Positions 10,513 through 22,435 are shown, counted from the stretch's first letter. The stretch is 64,000 bases of DNA from Carnegiea gigantea (GCA_029747015.1 JAKOGI010000053.1:149001-213000), one strand, 5' to 3'. A program made the numbers and translations. Notes: generated by a model from the letters alone, not told the origin.

Positions 10513-12170
10513 ATGAGTACCCCACAAGGAATTCTTGAAGGGCAATCCATTACTCGTCCACCCTATTTCAACGGCCAACATTATAGTTGGTGGAAGAATA
10601 GGATGGAGAACTATATTCAGGCAGAAGATTATGAATTATGGATGCTCATCAAGAACGGCCCCTTGTTCCCACTAAGGTGCTTGAAGATGGTAAGAAGGTT
10701 CCCAAGGAATCCATAGAGTTTGATGCCGAGGACTACAAGAAAATGGAGAAAAATGCCAAGGCCAAAAAGCTTCTATATTTTGGCCTAGGACCCGATGAAT
10801 ACACTCGCATCTCTGAGTGTGAATCAGCCCAAGCTATCTGGAATGCTCTGCAAGTTGCTCATGAAGGTACGAGTCAAGTTAAACAATCTAGAATTGAGCT
10901 ACTTATGCGACAATATGAGTTGTTTGATATGGGTGATCATGAAACTGTGATGGACATGTATACACGGTTCACCCACATCACGAACGAGTTAAAATCCCTG
11001 GGAAGATCTTTCACCACTGAAGAGTTGGTGAGGAAAATCCTCAGAATTTTACCTCGCACGTGGGAGGCCAAAGTAACAGCCATCCAAGAGGCTAAAGACA
11101 TGAACAAGATCACCCTCGACGAGTTGATTGGTAATCTCCAGACCTATGAACTCCGAAAGAACTCACAGCAAAGAGAGGAGCAAAAGAAGGATCGTGGGCT
11201 TGCCTTGAAAGCACATGAGGACACTGACTCTGACCTTGAAGATGAAGAAATAGCCCTAATGTCCAGAAAATTCAAGAAATTCTTCAAAAAGGTCAAGGAA
11301 AACAACAAAAGAAAAGACTTCAGCAAGTCCAGAAACACCTCCAAAGAACAGCTCACAGGGTGTTTCAAGTGCGGCAAACCAGATCACTTAGTCAAGAATT
11401 GCCCTCTGCTTCGAGAAGATCAAATGCCTGAACACCCTCGAAAACAGGGTCGAAAACACCCTATAAACAATCTGGGCAGGCGATTCTCGAAAGCTATGCT
11501 GGCTGCTTGGGGAGATTCCTCTGAGGATGAAGGAGAATCTGAAGCTGAAGAAGGAGTCGTAGCACTTATGGCACAAAGTGATTCAGATTCAGATGATGAA
11601 TCAACAATCAGCTTCTCAGATCTCAAGAACAAGGTACATGGTCTTAACAAAGCCACTTTAGAAGAACTTCTATATAATTTGATAGACACATGTGCTGATC
11701 TAAAAAGAGAAGTTCGTGACCTAGAGCTTGAAAATGAAATTCTTAAAAATGAAAAACTCGGTTTACATGAAAATGTTAATATACTCAAAGAAAACCTCTT
11801 TATAAAAGAAGGAGATTACTCTCGAATAGAGGAAAAACTCTTTGAGGTGGAAGGAATGGTTGAGTCCCTGCTCAAAGAGAACAAGGGTTTGCATGCTAAT
11901 AAAGAAAAACTGGAAACCGAGCTTAGCACAAACAAACGATGGAACAAATCTTCACAGGCCCTTACTTGGTTAAACACTCACCACAGTCGAAACAGAAAGG
12001 GACTTGGGTATAAGCCTAAACGAACAGTTTACCTAATTCATAGGAAGTATGTGGGATTACCTGAAAACATTGTTTGCTTTCATTGTGGTAAAACTGGTCA
12101 CTATCGATATTCTTGTCCTTTAAGAAAACATGCCAATGAAAAGAATGAAAGGTATGTGAAACAAATCTAG
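10513..12170 (+). pseudogene. gag of nested SIRE-like element (one frameshift)
   Basis: The ATG at 10513 (MSTPQGILEGQSITRPPYFN) opens gag. A one-base deletion near 10655-10665 moves the frame, and the body continues from about 10660 to a stop at 12168-12170. The body includes the retrotransposon gag domain (about 10720-11170, with YFGLGPDEYTRIS and RKILRILPRTWEAKVTAI), a CCHC knuckle at 11361-11402 (CFKCGKPDHLVKNC), an acidic region, a heptad-rich coiled coil (about 11620-11960) and a second knuckle at 12075-12116 (CFHCGKTGHYRYSC). The protein would form the virus-like particle and bind element RNA. Two stops, at 12168 and near 12243, separate it from pol in the same frame. Two knuckles with a long coiled coil between are typical of the SIRE lineage. 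Confidence 0.85.
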
Positions 12171-12251
12171 ATTAGAAAAGATGAGCTTTACATGTCTAAA
12201 GGAATGGGACCCAAGTGGATCTGGGTTCCCAAAACTAACTCGTGATTTGTT

Positions 12252-14134
12252 TTGCAAGCTGAAGTGAGAGAGAACAATCCCATAAACAACCCAGCAAACA
12301 GGGTAAGAAACACCCTGTCAAACAGATCAGAAAACAACCTTGAAAACAGGCAGCTGTGGTATGTTGATAGTGGGTGTTCGCGGCACATGACTGGAGAAAG
12401 ATCAAATTTTCTCTCACTTACAGCTTTGAATGGTGGGAGTGTAGCATTTGGAAACGGCAAGTCTGGGACAATTGTCGGTATAGGTAATATTGGTAAAACT
12501 CTCTCCCACTCAATTGATAATGTGCACTTGGTTGAGGGTTTAAAGCACAATTTGCTAAGTGTGTCCCAACTGTGTGACAAGAACAACCTAGTGGTGTTTT
12601 CACGAACACGTTGCTTGGTTGTAAATGACGACACAGGAGATGTTGTGTTGAGGGGGAAGCGATGTCAAAATGTTTATAAAGTTTGTATTTCCACTCTTCC
12701 CCAAAATAATCTGACTTGTTTAAATGCATTAAATGATGATATAATGTTATGGCACAAGAGACTAGGTCATGCAAGCCTATCTTTGTTAAACAAACTTATT
12801 TCCAAAGATTTGGTTGTTGGACTACCTTCCATCAAATTTAATGATGACAAGGTATGTGAAGCTTATGCAAAAGGCAAACAAGTCAGATCTTCTTTTAAAT
12901 CAAAAAGGTGTGTAAGCACTACTCGACCTCTAGAATTATTACACATTGATTTGTGTAGTCCCATGAGGGTAACCAGTAGAGGTGGGAAAAAGTATGTGCT
13001 TGTTGTAGTGGATGATTACTCTCGATTTACTTGGACCTTGTTTTTGGCATCCAAAGATGAAACCTTTGAGAATTTTATTGCCTTTCTCAAAAAGGTTGAA
13101 AAGAGAGTAGGACACTCCTTAATCAGCTTAAGATCTGATCATGGAACTGAGTTTGAAAATGCAAGTTTTATCAACTATTGTAATGAACATGGTGTTGATC
13201 ATAACTTCTCAGCTCCAAGAACACCCCAACAAAATGGGGTGGTTGAGCGCAAAAATCGCACCCTGGAAGACATGACCAGAACAATGCTTATTGCTAGTGG
13301 TCTTCCTAGGTATTTTTGGGCAGAAGCATTGAACACCTCATGTTACATTATAAATAGATGCATGATCAGACCTATGTTGAATAAAACTCCTTATGAACTT
13401 TTCAAAGGCAGAAAACCCAATATTACGCACCTAAGGACATTTAGTTGTAAGTGTTTTGTGCATAATAATGGGAAGGATGCCTTAGGAAAGTTTGATCCAA
13501 GAAGTGATGAGGTAATACTTCTTGGCTATTCTTCTCACAGCAAGGCATACAAAGTCTTTAACAAAAGAACCTTGTGTGTTGAGGAAAGTGTGCATGTACT
13601 TTTTGATGAATCTAACATGTTGAGTGAGAATGATGCACAGGAAGATGAACTTGAATTAGGTCTTGTTCGAAAAGAAGTGTTGCTCCAAGATAAACGAGGT
13701 AAGAACACCATGGAGAAAACAACTCCTGAAGGTGTTCCTCAGAACAGCAGGCAAGGTGAACACCAAACAGGGAAAAACACCGCTGAACCCTGTTCGGAAC
13801 CATGTTCTTCAGGAATAAGGTTACAAACAGGTGCAGAAACAGGTTCAGGAGGTGTTCTTGAGCCTGATCCTACACACATTTCAGTTAGAACAGAGCATGT
13901 GTCTGTGGATCCTCTTACTCCACGACCATGGAAGCACCATAGTTCGCACCCTCTTGATCAAATCTTGTCAGATATTAATACTGGAGTGCAAACTAGATCT
14001 AAACTAAAGAATTTTTGTGCTTTCTATGCTTTTCTTTCTAACATTGAGCCAAAAAGTGTGAATGAAGCTCTTGCAGATTCAGATTGGATCACGGCTATGC
14101 AAGAAGAGCTTCATCAATTTGAAAGAAACAAGTA
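12252..14134 (+). pseudogene. Protease and integrase part of pol, nested SIRE-like element
   Basis: A single open frame. The aspartic protease motif LWYVDSGCSRHMTG lies at about 12352-12395. The integrase zinc domain (LWHKRLGHASLSLLNKL) is followed by CEAYAKGKQ, where the family has two cysteines spaced CxxC, so one zinc ligand is replaced by Tyr. The integrase core has the D,D35E triad: Asp in LLHIDLCSP (about 12945), Asp in RSDHGTEF (13137-13139) and Glu in GVVERKNRTLEDM (13245-13247). The integrase C-terminus follows (TPYELFKGRKPN). Acidic linker text rich in AACACC/CAGGG motifs (13680-13880) leads to RT. A one-base deletion at about 14134 breaks the frame into RT. The product would process Gag-Pol and insert the cDNA, making the 5-bp duplication. 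Confidence 0.88.
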
Positions 14135-15571
14135 TGGCACCTTGTACCTAAACCTGCAGAGAGAACAATCATTGGAACCAAGTGGGTGTTCCGAAACAAA
14201 CTGGATGAGTCAGGAACAGTCACTAGGAACAAGGCACGGCTGGTTGTACAAGGATACAATCAAGAAGAAGGGATCGATTACGAAGAAACCTTTGCACCAG
14301 TTGCTAGAATTGAGGCTATTCGAATTTTAATAGCCTTTGCAGCTCATATGGAAATCAAGTTATATCAAATGGATGTTAAAAGTGCATTCCTAAACGGATA
14401 CCTTAAAGAAGAGGTGTATGTCAAACAACCCCCTGGTTTTGAAAATGGTGATTTTCCAAATCATGCTTTTAAACTTGACAAGGCACTTTATGGTTTAAAA
14501 CAAGCTCCAAGAGCTTGGTATGAACGGTTGTCAAGTTTTTTACTTGAAAATGATTTTAGAAGAGGCAAGGTAGACAATACCTTGTTTCTAAAATCTAAGG
14601 GGGAACATTTTTTGATTGTCCAAATATATGTTGATGACATCATATTTGGTGCAACTCATCATGATTTATGCAATGAATTTTCAAATATGATGAGGAGTGA
14701 GTTTGAGATGAGCATGATGGGTGAGCTTAATTTTTTCTTAGGCTTACAAATCAAGCAAACTCCAAACGGCACCATGATCCATCAGCAAAAGTATATCAAG
14801 GAATTACTTAAGCGTTTTGGGATGGAGTCGGCCAAACCCATAGACACTCCTATTTCTCCTTCAACCAAGTTGGTTATGGATGATGGGAGTCCCTCAGTTG
14901 AGGAGAAACTCTATCGGGGTATGATTGGGTCACTCTTATACCTAACCGCTAGTAGACCTGATATTGTTTTTAGTGTTGATTTATGTGCCCGTTTTCAGTC
15001 TAATCCTAAAGAAACTCATCTTAAGGCTGTTAAACGGATACTAAGGTATTTGAAACATACACCCAATTTAGCTCTATGGTATCCTAAAGGTTGCAATTTT
15101 GATCTTGTTGGATATGCTGATGCTGACTATGCTGGATTCCTAGTTGATAGAAAGAGTACCTCAGGTATGGCTCACTTTCTTGGACCTTGTTTGGTATCTT
15201 GGGCTACCAAGAAGCAACATTCAGTTGCCATGTCCACAGCAGAAGCTGAATATGTTGCAGCAGCTTCATGTTGTGCTCAACTGTTGTGGATAAGGCAACA
15301 GCTTAAGGACTTTTGTGTTGACATTGGATGCATTCCTATTTTTTGTGATAACACAAGTGCAATTAATATTGCCAAAAATCCATGTCAACATAAAAGAACA
15401 AAGCATATTGACATTCGACATCATTTCTTGAGAAATAATGTTGAAAAGGGTTTAATCTCTATGAATTTTTGCTCAACGGAAAGTCAGATTGCTAATATAT
15501 TCACTAAGGCACTAGCTAGAGACCTTTTTGAGAGAAATAGACTGGAACTAGGGTTGGTGAGAACACCCTGA
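14134..15571 (+). pseudogene. Reverse transcriptase and RNase H part of pol, nested SIRE-like element
   Basis: Continues pol in the next frame after the deletion near 14134. The RT domain carries [24 protein letters not shown] and the catalytic YVDD at 14627-14638. The RNase H domain carries YADADYAG and DRKSTSG, then [24 protein letters not shown] and [15 protein letters not shown], all conserved copia signatures. The stop is at 15569-15571 (GLVRTP then TGA). Both catalytic centres look intact. RT copies element RNA from the primer site and RNase H removes the template. The frame cannot be reached from integrase without a frameshift, so this copy would not make a full polyprotein. Confidence 0.9.
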
Positions 15572-16068
15572 GATACCTGTTTCCAGAACATGAACTGGGT
15601 TTGGTAAGATTAACTTTTACACCCTGTTCTCTCCCCCTGTTTGCAAATTTTATTAATAACGGATGTGATTGCATATGCCCGTATTGCATGCATTTTTTTT
15701 CTTATCTACTTAGTACAGCATAAGGGGATGTACTGGAGCCGTCTTGATGCCATTCAGTCGAATCAGATCAGACGGCAAAGAACAGGCATAATACAGAGAA
15801 CAGGTACGGCCCTTGGTTGCTCGGTGGCATAATACAGAGAACAGGTACGCCCCTTGGTTGCTCGGTGTGTTTGCTTTCCTTCCCAAGGCACAAGATGTTA
15901 TTGCTCCTACCCGTTGCAATTCAAGAGATCTTTTCAAAGATTCGGCTGCTCTCTCTCTCTCTCTCTCTTTTTATGCCCTGCTCTTAGTACTATCGTTCAT
16001 CTTGCCCTCAAGCAAAAACCGAACATCCTGCAAACTCCTTAAACCCTAATCTCTCTCCTCCAGCAACA
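15572..16068 (+). other. Spacer between pol and third ORF
   Basis: No gene. It contains two near-identical 29-bp segments (GGCATAATACAGAGAACAGG at about 15784 and 15827) forming a short tandem duplication, a CT microsatellite at 15947-15968 and pyrimidine-rich text before the next ATG (16069). It could serve as the promoter or leader of a separate transcript for the third ORF (inference). Confidence 0.4.
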
Positions 16069-17920
16069 ATGGCTTCCAACAACTCTTCTCAATCAAAAGC
16101 CCTCGTTCTTTCTTCCTCAATCCCTGCTCCTTCTCGCCCAATCTTGTACAAGCCTTTCAAATTCCTGAAAAGCTTGTCCCTAAAATCGGTGGGAATGGGG
16201 ATGGATGATATTCCCTTTGAATGTCGAAGGGAATTGGTGTTCCTCGTAGGGGCAATTGCTTATCCCATTTCAGTTGAGTCAGAGGGAACAAAGTCGGGGT
16301 CTCAAGAACAATTCTTGGAAACCCCTGAAGGGTTTAATTTTGAGCCCTGTTCTTCTGGGTTGTTCTCTGACACCGCGACAGAAACAGGGGCTGCCTCTGT
16401 CGAAGGTGTGTTTGTGGAGGATCTGCATGTCGACTTCCAAGGGAAGTCGAATGAGTCGTCAGAGGAGAGTCTAGAGAAGAATTCTCTCCTTGAGGCTGAA
16501 ATCTCCCCTCCAGTCTTTCAAACTGGAGAGAAAAGGAAGAGGGTAAAAATCGTGGCTAGGCGTAGCATAACGCCAAGAACAAGGCCACAACCAAGGTCTC
16601 AACCCTCTCAAACTCCTCAATCCTCTAAGCCCTCTCGAAAATCTACAAGGCTAGCGTTTCAATCCTCTCATCGTCCCTCCAAACCCTCTGCTCCTATCAT
16701 CGAGGAGATTTCTTCTTCTTCTGAAAGGTTCTCGAGTTCTGACTCTGAGAACACCATCTTCAAACAGGGGACACCAGTGTTTTCCGAGTCCTCTGAAGAA
16801 CAATCTCCTCCAAAACCAACCAATAAACCTGCTGTGAAGCCCTCTCCTGCCAAAACACCCCTCAAGCGAAAGCCCAGAACAGCCCCCTACCAGAAACTAC
16901 CACCTCTGTTCCTATCCTTAAACGCCGAAAGCAGTTCACTCCCTCTCCTATGTCTGACAAACATACGCAGTTGCTGAAGCGCAATGTCGTCAGGGGGAAG
17001 GTAGTGAATGTAAGCTTTTTCGAGGAACAGGGTCTGGGGGTGTTCTTGAACAAGCTTCGAGCCCAAGGCTGGCTTGAGTTGTTTGCAAACACCCAGCAAG
17101 GGTGTTCTGTGCCCGAGTTGGCTGAATTCTATGCCAACTGCTCTGTCATAAATGGGGTGGTGACAAGTGCTATCAATGCGTGTCATTTTTCCTTTGATGA
17201 AGCCACCCTGAGTGATATTCTGGGCATCCCCTCTCGTGGATTTGCTGTGTATGTGAGGGAAGACAAAACGGCCCTGGAAACAGCCAGGCTCTTAGAGGTG
17301 TCCAAACGCCTTAGTCAAAAACAGGGCCTGAGAACACCCCTCTCGGTTAAGAAGGGTGAAATGACCTCCCTACACCAACTACTGTTTATGTTCACCATCA
17401 AGAACATAATACCGCGAGGTCAAGGGCGGCAGATGCCTTTGATCAATGTCTGGTGGACCTCCTGGATCGGGAGGAACCAGTAAACCTCCCTGCAATCATG
17501 ATTCGCCACATAGAGCGAATTGCGAACACCACCCGGGCACATGATCTTGGCTATGGGTTTTTGTTGACAAGGGTGCTTGAGTACTTTGGGATCGTGCTCA
17601 CACGAAGAGTGCCGGCCCAAATCATTGATGAAATTGGCGTTGACACCCTACTAGGGTGTGGCTATGAGGTTGGCGAAGGGTCAGTCTCCAAACAGGGTCG
17701 TCGACCACCTCGACCACCTGTTTCTGGACAACCTTCCGTCAAGGTTGAGGCTATTCTTGAGGACAATGCTCGCCTCAAAGATGAGCTCTCAGCTGTCAAG
17801 GCTGCTCTTGCTGAGGAACGAGCTCTCTCGGCCAAACGCCATGAAGATTTGCTTGCACTTCTCTCCACTCTTGCCCCTAGCATCCCTCCTCTGCAAACGC
17901 AACCACCCCCTGCTCCCTGA
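16069..17920 (+). pseudogene. Third (env-like position) ORF of nested SIRE-like element, two frameshifts
   Basis: The ATG at 16069 (MASNNSSQSKALVLSSSIPA) starts a Ser/Pro-rich, charged segment to about 16880. Readable text then continues in another frame, with VPILKRRKQF and on from 16950 FEEQGLGVFLNKLRAQGWLE, LSDILGIPSRGF, TSLHQLLFMFTIKNIIPRG (to about 17435), and in a third frame from 17453 to the stop at 17918. The C-terminus is a coiled coil (VEAILEDNARLKDELSAVKA) followed by a Pro-rich tail. The central part resembles the plant transposon protein domain found in many retroelement-borne ORFs (PF20167-like, by eye). I see no signal peptide or clear membrane span, so an envelope role is not supported. 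The two frame changes, near 16880 (a C-run) and near 17430, make it a pseudogene in this copy. Confidence 0.6.
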
Positions 17921-18195
17921 TTGTCTAGGCTGTTCTCTAGTCTCCTCCTTCCTTACTTTCGTTTTTGGCATTTGTAAGGTTTTTAATGCAATATCCCTTT
18001 ATTACTGCCTCTTGCAACTTCTGCTATTTACTTCTTTTCTTGCATTCATAATGTTGTTTATGCTTTTTAATGATGCCAAAAGGGGGAAGTAGTCCTATTG
18101 ACGAGTGGACCTTAGCATTGACTTATCCCTATCAGCATTCATTCATTTTTTGTCAATATGGTCACTTGGTTTGTCATCATCAAAAAGGGGGAATT
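17921..18195 (+). promoter_or_regulatory. Region before the 3' LTR with polypurine tract
   Basis: Non-coding. AAAAAGGGGGAA at about 18183-18194 immediately precedes the 3' LTR and is the plus-strand primer (polypurine tract). A similar AAAAGGGGGAAGTAG at about 18078-18092 may be a second, displaced tract. Confidence 0.65.
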
Positions 18196-19808
18196 TGTTG
18201 TGTTATTATATTTAGTTTTGATGATAACAAATCCAAGTGTAAAAATCTGTCCAAGTAATGTTGCTCCGAACACGATCTCCAAACAGGCCTAACTGGTGTT
18301 TGTGATCTTTATTGTATTAACTGGTTTGCTACATGTGAGAATGTCTTCTAGACAGGTTTTACTTGGTGATTCTATATTAAGTCAAGAACACCAACTCGAC
18401 AGTTGATTGTAAAGCGTGTTCCTGAACTCTAGCAATGCAAAGAACAACCCCAGCAAACAAGGTGGCCTTGGTGTTCACAGCAGCTCTACAAATCTCGGAC
18501 AAGATGACTGGTTCAAAACAAGAAGTCTTGGGTATATAGGTTTTATTTAATTAGACTCTTGTTAATATGCCAATATTGAAAACATCATTTTTAAACACTT
18601 CTTGAATCGGTACTTGCGCTAAGTGCTTCAGAACACCAGTTGCGAACAACCCTGCGAACAGGGTGCCTAGGGTGTTTCTGAACTGCAGTGGCCATACCCG
18701 ATTATTTTTTTGAAAAATTCGTTTTGGTTGGCCAAGATCTCTAGAATACTTTCCCTGAATTTCAAAACTGCTATTTCTCTGGAAAGGATATTTCCTGAAA
18801 ATATTTTGGGAGAATTTCGAAAATAAGTTTTGGAGATTTGCCAAAACTTAAAGGAAAAAATTTCCTTTGACTATATTTTCGGATTTGGTAAAAGCTGAAA
18901 ATCTCTTTAAACCTCTTCACGGTTATGGGAAGATAAGGGTTATCTTTTAAGATAACAAAATCCCTTATATTTTGGGATAAATTAATCATTAGCCGTTGGA
19001 TAATTTTGCAAAACAATTTCCATACTTAGCTGATTCTGTGGTTTATGACCGTTGGTTTTTTTGTTTAAAAGCCTCAGCTTTTTCTCTCCCAGTACATACA
19101 CACAGACAGATATATACAGATATTCAAAACACTCGAAAAACAGAGAGATAGAAAATTCGGTTTGAATTTGCATAAACACAGCCTTTTGAAAAATCCAGGA
19201 AAATCAGAAAACTCGGTTTACACTCAAAGATTCTTGAGCTTCATTCTGAAAAGCAAACCGTGACAAGCTGTGTTTGATTTTGAGTTTTCATACCATTGGC
19301 ATAATAGGATCTTCATTGTACCTTACATCTGCTTAGTAAGAAGCACCCCCTGTAAGGTGTTTGTAACCCTGATCTTGAATCAGAAAAGTGAGTGAGTGTG
19401 TCCTAGTCGTGTGGACTTGGACGTGTCTAATCTTGCGAAGGTTGGACGTGGTGTAACCTGTCTTTGGGAAGAAGGTTACGTGGTTGCAAGTTGTAACAAG
19501 GTGTGTTACATTTGTAACGTGTGAAGCCCGTTAGTGAAAGTGGTTAAATCCTACACGAGGTAGGTCGTGGTTTTTCACACCTCAGTTGGGCTAGAGGTGT
19601 TTTCCACGTAAAAATTGTGTGTGCTTTATTTTCCGCATCTATCTTGGTGATTTTCGCTCTGCAATATTTGAGAACACCCCGTGCAAACAAGCTATCAGGG
19701 TGTTTGTCACTTGAGAACAACCTCTGTGAGGGTGTTTGTTATCTACAACGCGAAAATCAGATACCACAATTCACCCCCTCTTGTGGTTGGATACTCACGA
19801 ACTCAACA
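18196..19808 (+). repeat. 3' LTR of nested SIRE-like element
   Basis: 1,613 bp, ends CA at 19808 and is followed by GACTA, the target duplication. See the 5' LTR at 8844 for shared features. Confidence 0.92.
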
Positions 19809-19813
19809 GACTA

Positions 19814-20760
19814 TATGGTCACCTGCTGGATGATTAATTCCTTGACACCTGAGCTTGCTAAAGCATTCACTTATGTTCAAAGTTCTAAACAACTTTGGGA
19901 TGAAATATTTGAGAGATTTGGACATACAAACGGTCCTTTGGTTTGCCAACTCCAAAAGGAATTGAGCAATCTTAAACAGGACAATGACTCTATTTCCAAC
20001 TATTTTAACAAGTTGAAAAAGATTTGGGATGAAATGATTGTTGTTAATGGAGTTCCTGCATGTTCTTGTGGCATAATTAACAATTGCAAATGCAATTTGA
20101 TTAAGAAATTGCATGAGAATGCTGAGAGAAATAGATTAGTCCAGTTTCTGATGGGGCTCAATGTAGGCTATGAGAGAGTGAGAAATCAGATCCTCTATAT
20201 GGATCCTTTACCAGGACTTAATTGAGCTTATTACATCTTGTCTCAAGTGCAGAAGCAAAAACAAGTGACTGAGGTCCTTAACATGGCCATTGATTATGTT
20301 GCATACGATGTTATTCAATCAAATGCTTTTGCTATTTCAAAGCCTACACACAAAGGATTTGTCCCTGCTGAGAGAAGGACTGTAAGGAAGGATAAGGCAG
20401 ATAAATTCTGAAATTACTGCAAGAATAAGGGCCATGCTATAGTCCAATGCTTCAAGCTTAGCGGCTACCCAGATTGGTTCAAGGAAAGGAACAAAAATCA
20501 GGCTAGAGTTGCTGCTCAAGTATCTATCACTAGCAAACATGATGTTATTCTAGATGATCCTTTGGAATATGGAGTTGTTTCGTCTATGCAAGCGTCTAAA
20601 ACGAATTCAAATCTAGTTAATGCAGTTTGTCAGGAAGTTTTAAAGGCTCTCAAAGGACAATCTCTCACTCATTCAAATACACATGGAAGCGTTGCTAATA
20701 TGGCAAGTACTATATCTACTTTTGTTGTTTTTTCTGCTATAGCCTATGCACATTTGGGTA
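19814..20760 (+). pseudogene. gag, remaining part, outer copia
   Basis: Continues from 8838 after the nested insertion. MVTCWMINSLTPELAKAFTY and KQLWDEIFERFGHTN are the copia gag core (UBN2), followed by LMGLNVGYERVRNQILYMDPLP. A stop at 20222 lies in the Q-rich region. The zinc knuckle near 20411-20460 (NYCKNKGHAIVQCFKLSGYP) has lost its first Cys: a stop (TGA) and N stand before YC. The gene is non-functional. Confidence 0.75.
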
Positions 20761-21130
20761 CTAAAGCCTCAAACTGAATTATAGACTCGGGTGCTTTTGA
20801 CCACATGTGTCCTAATAAAAGTATGTTTTCTGAATTGCATTCTCTCAATTCTCCTATTTTGGTGAGACTTCCTGATGGTTCTACAAAGATGGTCACTCAA
20901 GTTGGGACCATTACTCTGGCTTCTGAGCTTATCTTACATGATGTGCTTTATATACCTAATTTCAAGCACAATCTACTGTCTATTAGTAGACTCCTTGATT
21001 CTACCTCACTGTTAGCAAAATTTACCAAGACTGATTGTATATTCCAGGACCTTTTTACTAGCTAAATTGTTACTGTTGTTAAGAGGAATTCTGGCCTTTA
21101 CAAACTTAGCAGCTATTCTACACCATCTAC
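20761..21130 (+). pseudogene. Aspartic protease, outer copia
   Basis: IIDSGAFDHMC follows a TGA stop. The catalytic DSG is at 20784-20792. The TGA stands where the family has Trp (TGG to TGA). The downstream protease fold continues with LPDGSTKMVTQVGT and FKHNLLSISRL, ending in a stop at about 21065. It would mature the polyprotein if intact. Confidence 0.7.
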
Positions 21131-21146
21131 TGGTGATGTTAGCTCG

Positions 21147-22435
21147 TTGAATAATGTAGCTTTTCCTTTAGTAGCTTATAAGTCTTATGATCAGTTTGCT
21201 AATGTTCATGCTAGACTTGGCCATTGTTCTGTTTCAAGGATGATGCATATTCCTGGTTTCTCTAGTAAAGTTCGTGATCAGTTTGTTTGTGATGTCTGTA
21301 ACCTGGCTAAATTTCACAAACTTCCATTCAATAAAAGTGTTTCCCATGCCATTACTCCTTTTGCTTTGGTCCACATTGACTTATGGGGTCCTTACAAACA
21401 TGCTGATGTTTCTGGAGCACACTACTTCATCACCATCCTTGATGATTACTTACGAACTACTTGGACTTTTCTCATGAACAATAAAACTCAAGCTTTGCCC
21501 TTTATTACTGGATTTCTTGCGTATGTTTAAACTCAATTTAGCACCATTGTCAAGACTGTGAGATCAGACAATGGAGCTAAATTTTTACAGGCTGAATGTG
21601 TTAATCTTTTCACACATCACGGAATTGTACATCAGACTAGTGCTTCTTACATTCCTCAGTAGAATAGCCGAGTTAAAAGAAAACATGGACATTTAGTTGA
21701 AATGGCTACGGCTATTAGATTGCATGCTCACTTGCCCAAGAAATTTGGGGCCATTGTATATTGGCAGCCACTCACATCATCAACAAATTACCTTCATCAT
21801 TATTATCTTGGAAGACTCCTTATAAGTATCTCTATAAAAAGTCTCCTACTTACGAGGAGCTTAGGGTTGTTGGTTGTCTATGTTATGCTTATAATACGGA
21901 TCCTAGCAGAGACAAATTTTCTCCTAAGGGAAGAAAATGTGTATTTTTGGGTTATCTACTAGCTCAAAAGGCCTACAAAGTTTATAATCTTGATAATGGC
22001 AAAATATTTACTAGAAGGCATGTTATCTTCCACAAGAGTATTTTTTCATTTGCCCATCCTACATTATCTACGCCTACTCCTATTATTTTTCCCAAACATC
22101 TTAAGCTGGTTGATGATGGTGCTGTTCACACTTATGTTTCATCTCCCATGGTGTATTCTTCTCCTGTGCCTGCACCTTCTCCTCCAAACATTAGAAGGTC
22201 CACTAGAAAAGTTAGTCCTTCCGTTTGGATGAAGGATTACACCACACATTATATAGAGGTTCATCCAATATTTGCTCCGTCAGATTTTTCATATCTAACA
22301 TCAGAATATCTTACTTCTTTGGCGAATTTTTTGCTAAACCCGAGCCACACCCTTATGCACAAGCTACAAAAAAATCCTAAATGGGTTGATGCAATGGATA
22401 GGGAGATAGCAGCACTTGAGGCCAATGAAACTTGA
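21147..22435 (+). pseudogene. Integrase, outer copia
   Basis: The zinc region has HARLGHCSVSRM and CDVCNLAKFHKLPF. Catalytic Asp residues lie in LVHIDLWGPYK (about 21380) and VRSDNGAKF (about 21566). The family Glu (VERKH) reads VKRKH near 21670, a Glu-to-Lys change that would abolish activity. Stops at about 21527 and 21660 (CAG to TAG) and a frameshift near 21755 break the frame. The C-terminal part runs 21761-22435 with TPYKYLYKKSPTYEELRVVG and GRKCVFLGY. Confidence 0.75.

Larger units (their letters stand above)
8844..19808 (+). mobile_element. Nested SIRE/Maximus-like Ty1/copia retrotransposon with third ORF
   Basis: Two LTRs of exactly 1,613 bp (8844-10456, 18196-19808) start TGTTGTGTTATT and end ACTCAACA. 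GACTA flanks both sides (8839-8843, 19809-19813). Internal order is primer site, gag with two zinc knuckles, protease, integrase, RT, RNase H, then a third ORF region (16069-17920) and a purine tract. Long LTRs, length near 11 kb and an extra ORF after pol are the hallmarks of the SIRE/Maximus lineage. LTRs differ by about 13 substitutions and four single-base indels by eye, so insertion was recent. gag, pol and the third ORF nevertheless carry frameshifts and stops, so this copy probably moved with proteins supplied in trans. Confidence 0.92.

Noticed and set aside
11144..12774. Several minus-strand frames over gag and protease
   Set aside because: Shadows of the plus-strand retrotransposon genes.
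16668..17186. Minus-strand frames opposite the third ORF
   Set aside because: Ser/Glu-rich mirrors of the plus-strand low-complexity coding region.
16069..17920. Calling the third ORF an envelope protein
   Set aside because: No signal peptide, fusion peptide or clear membrane anchor is visible. Only the position matches.
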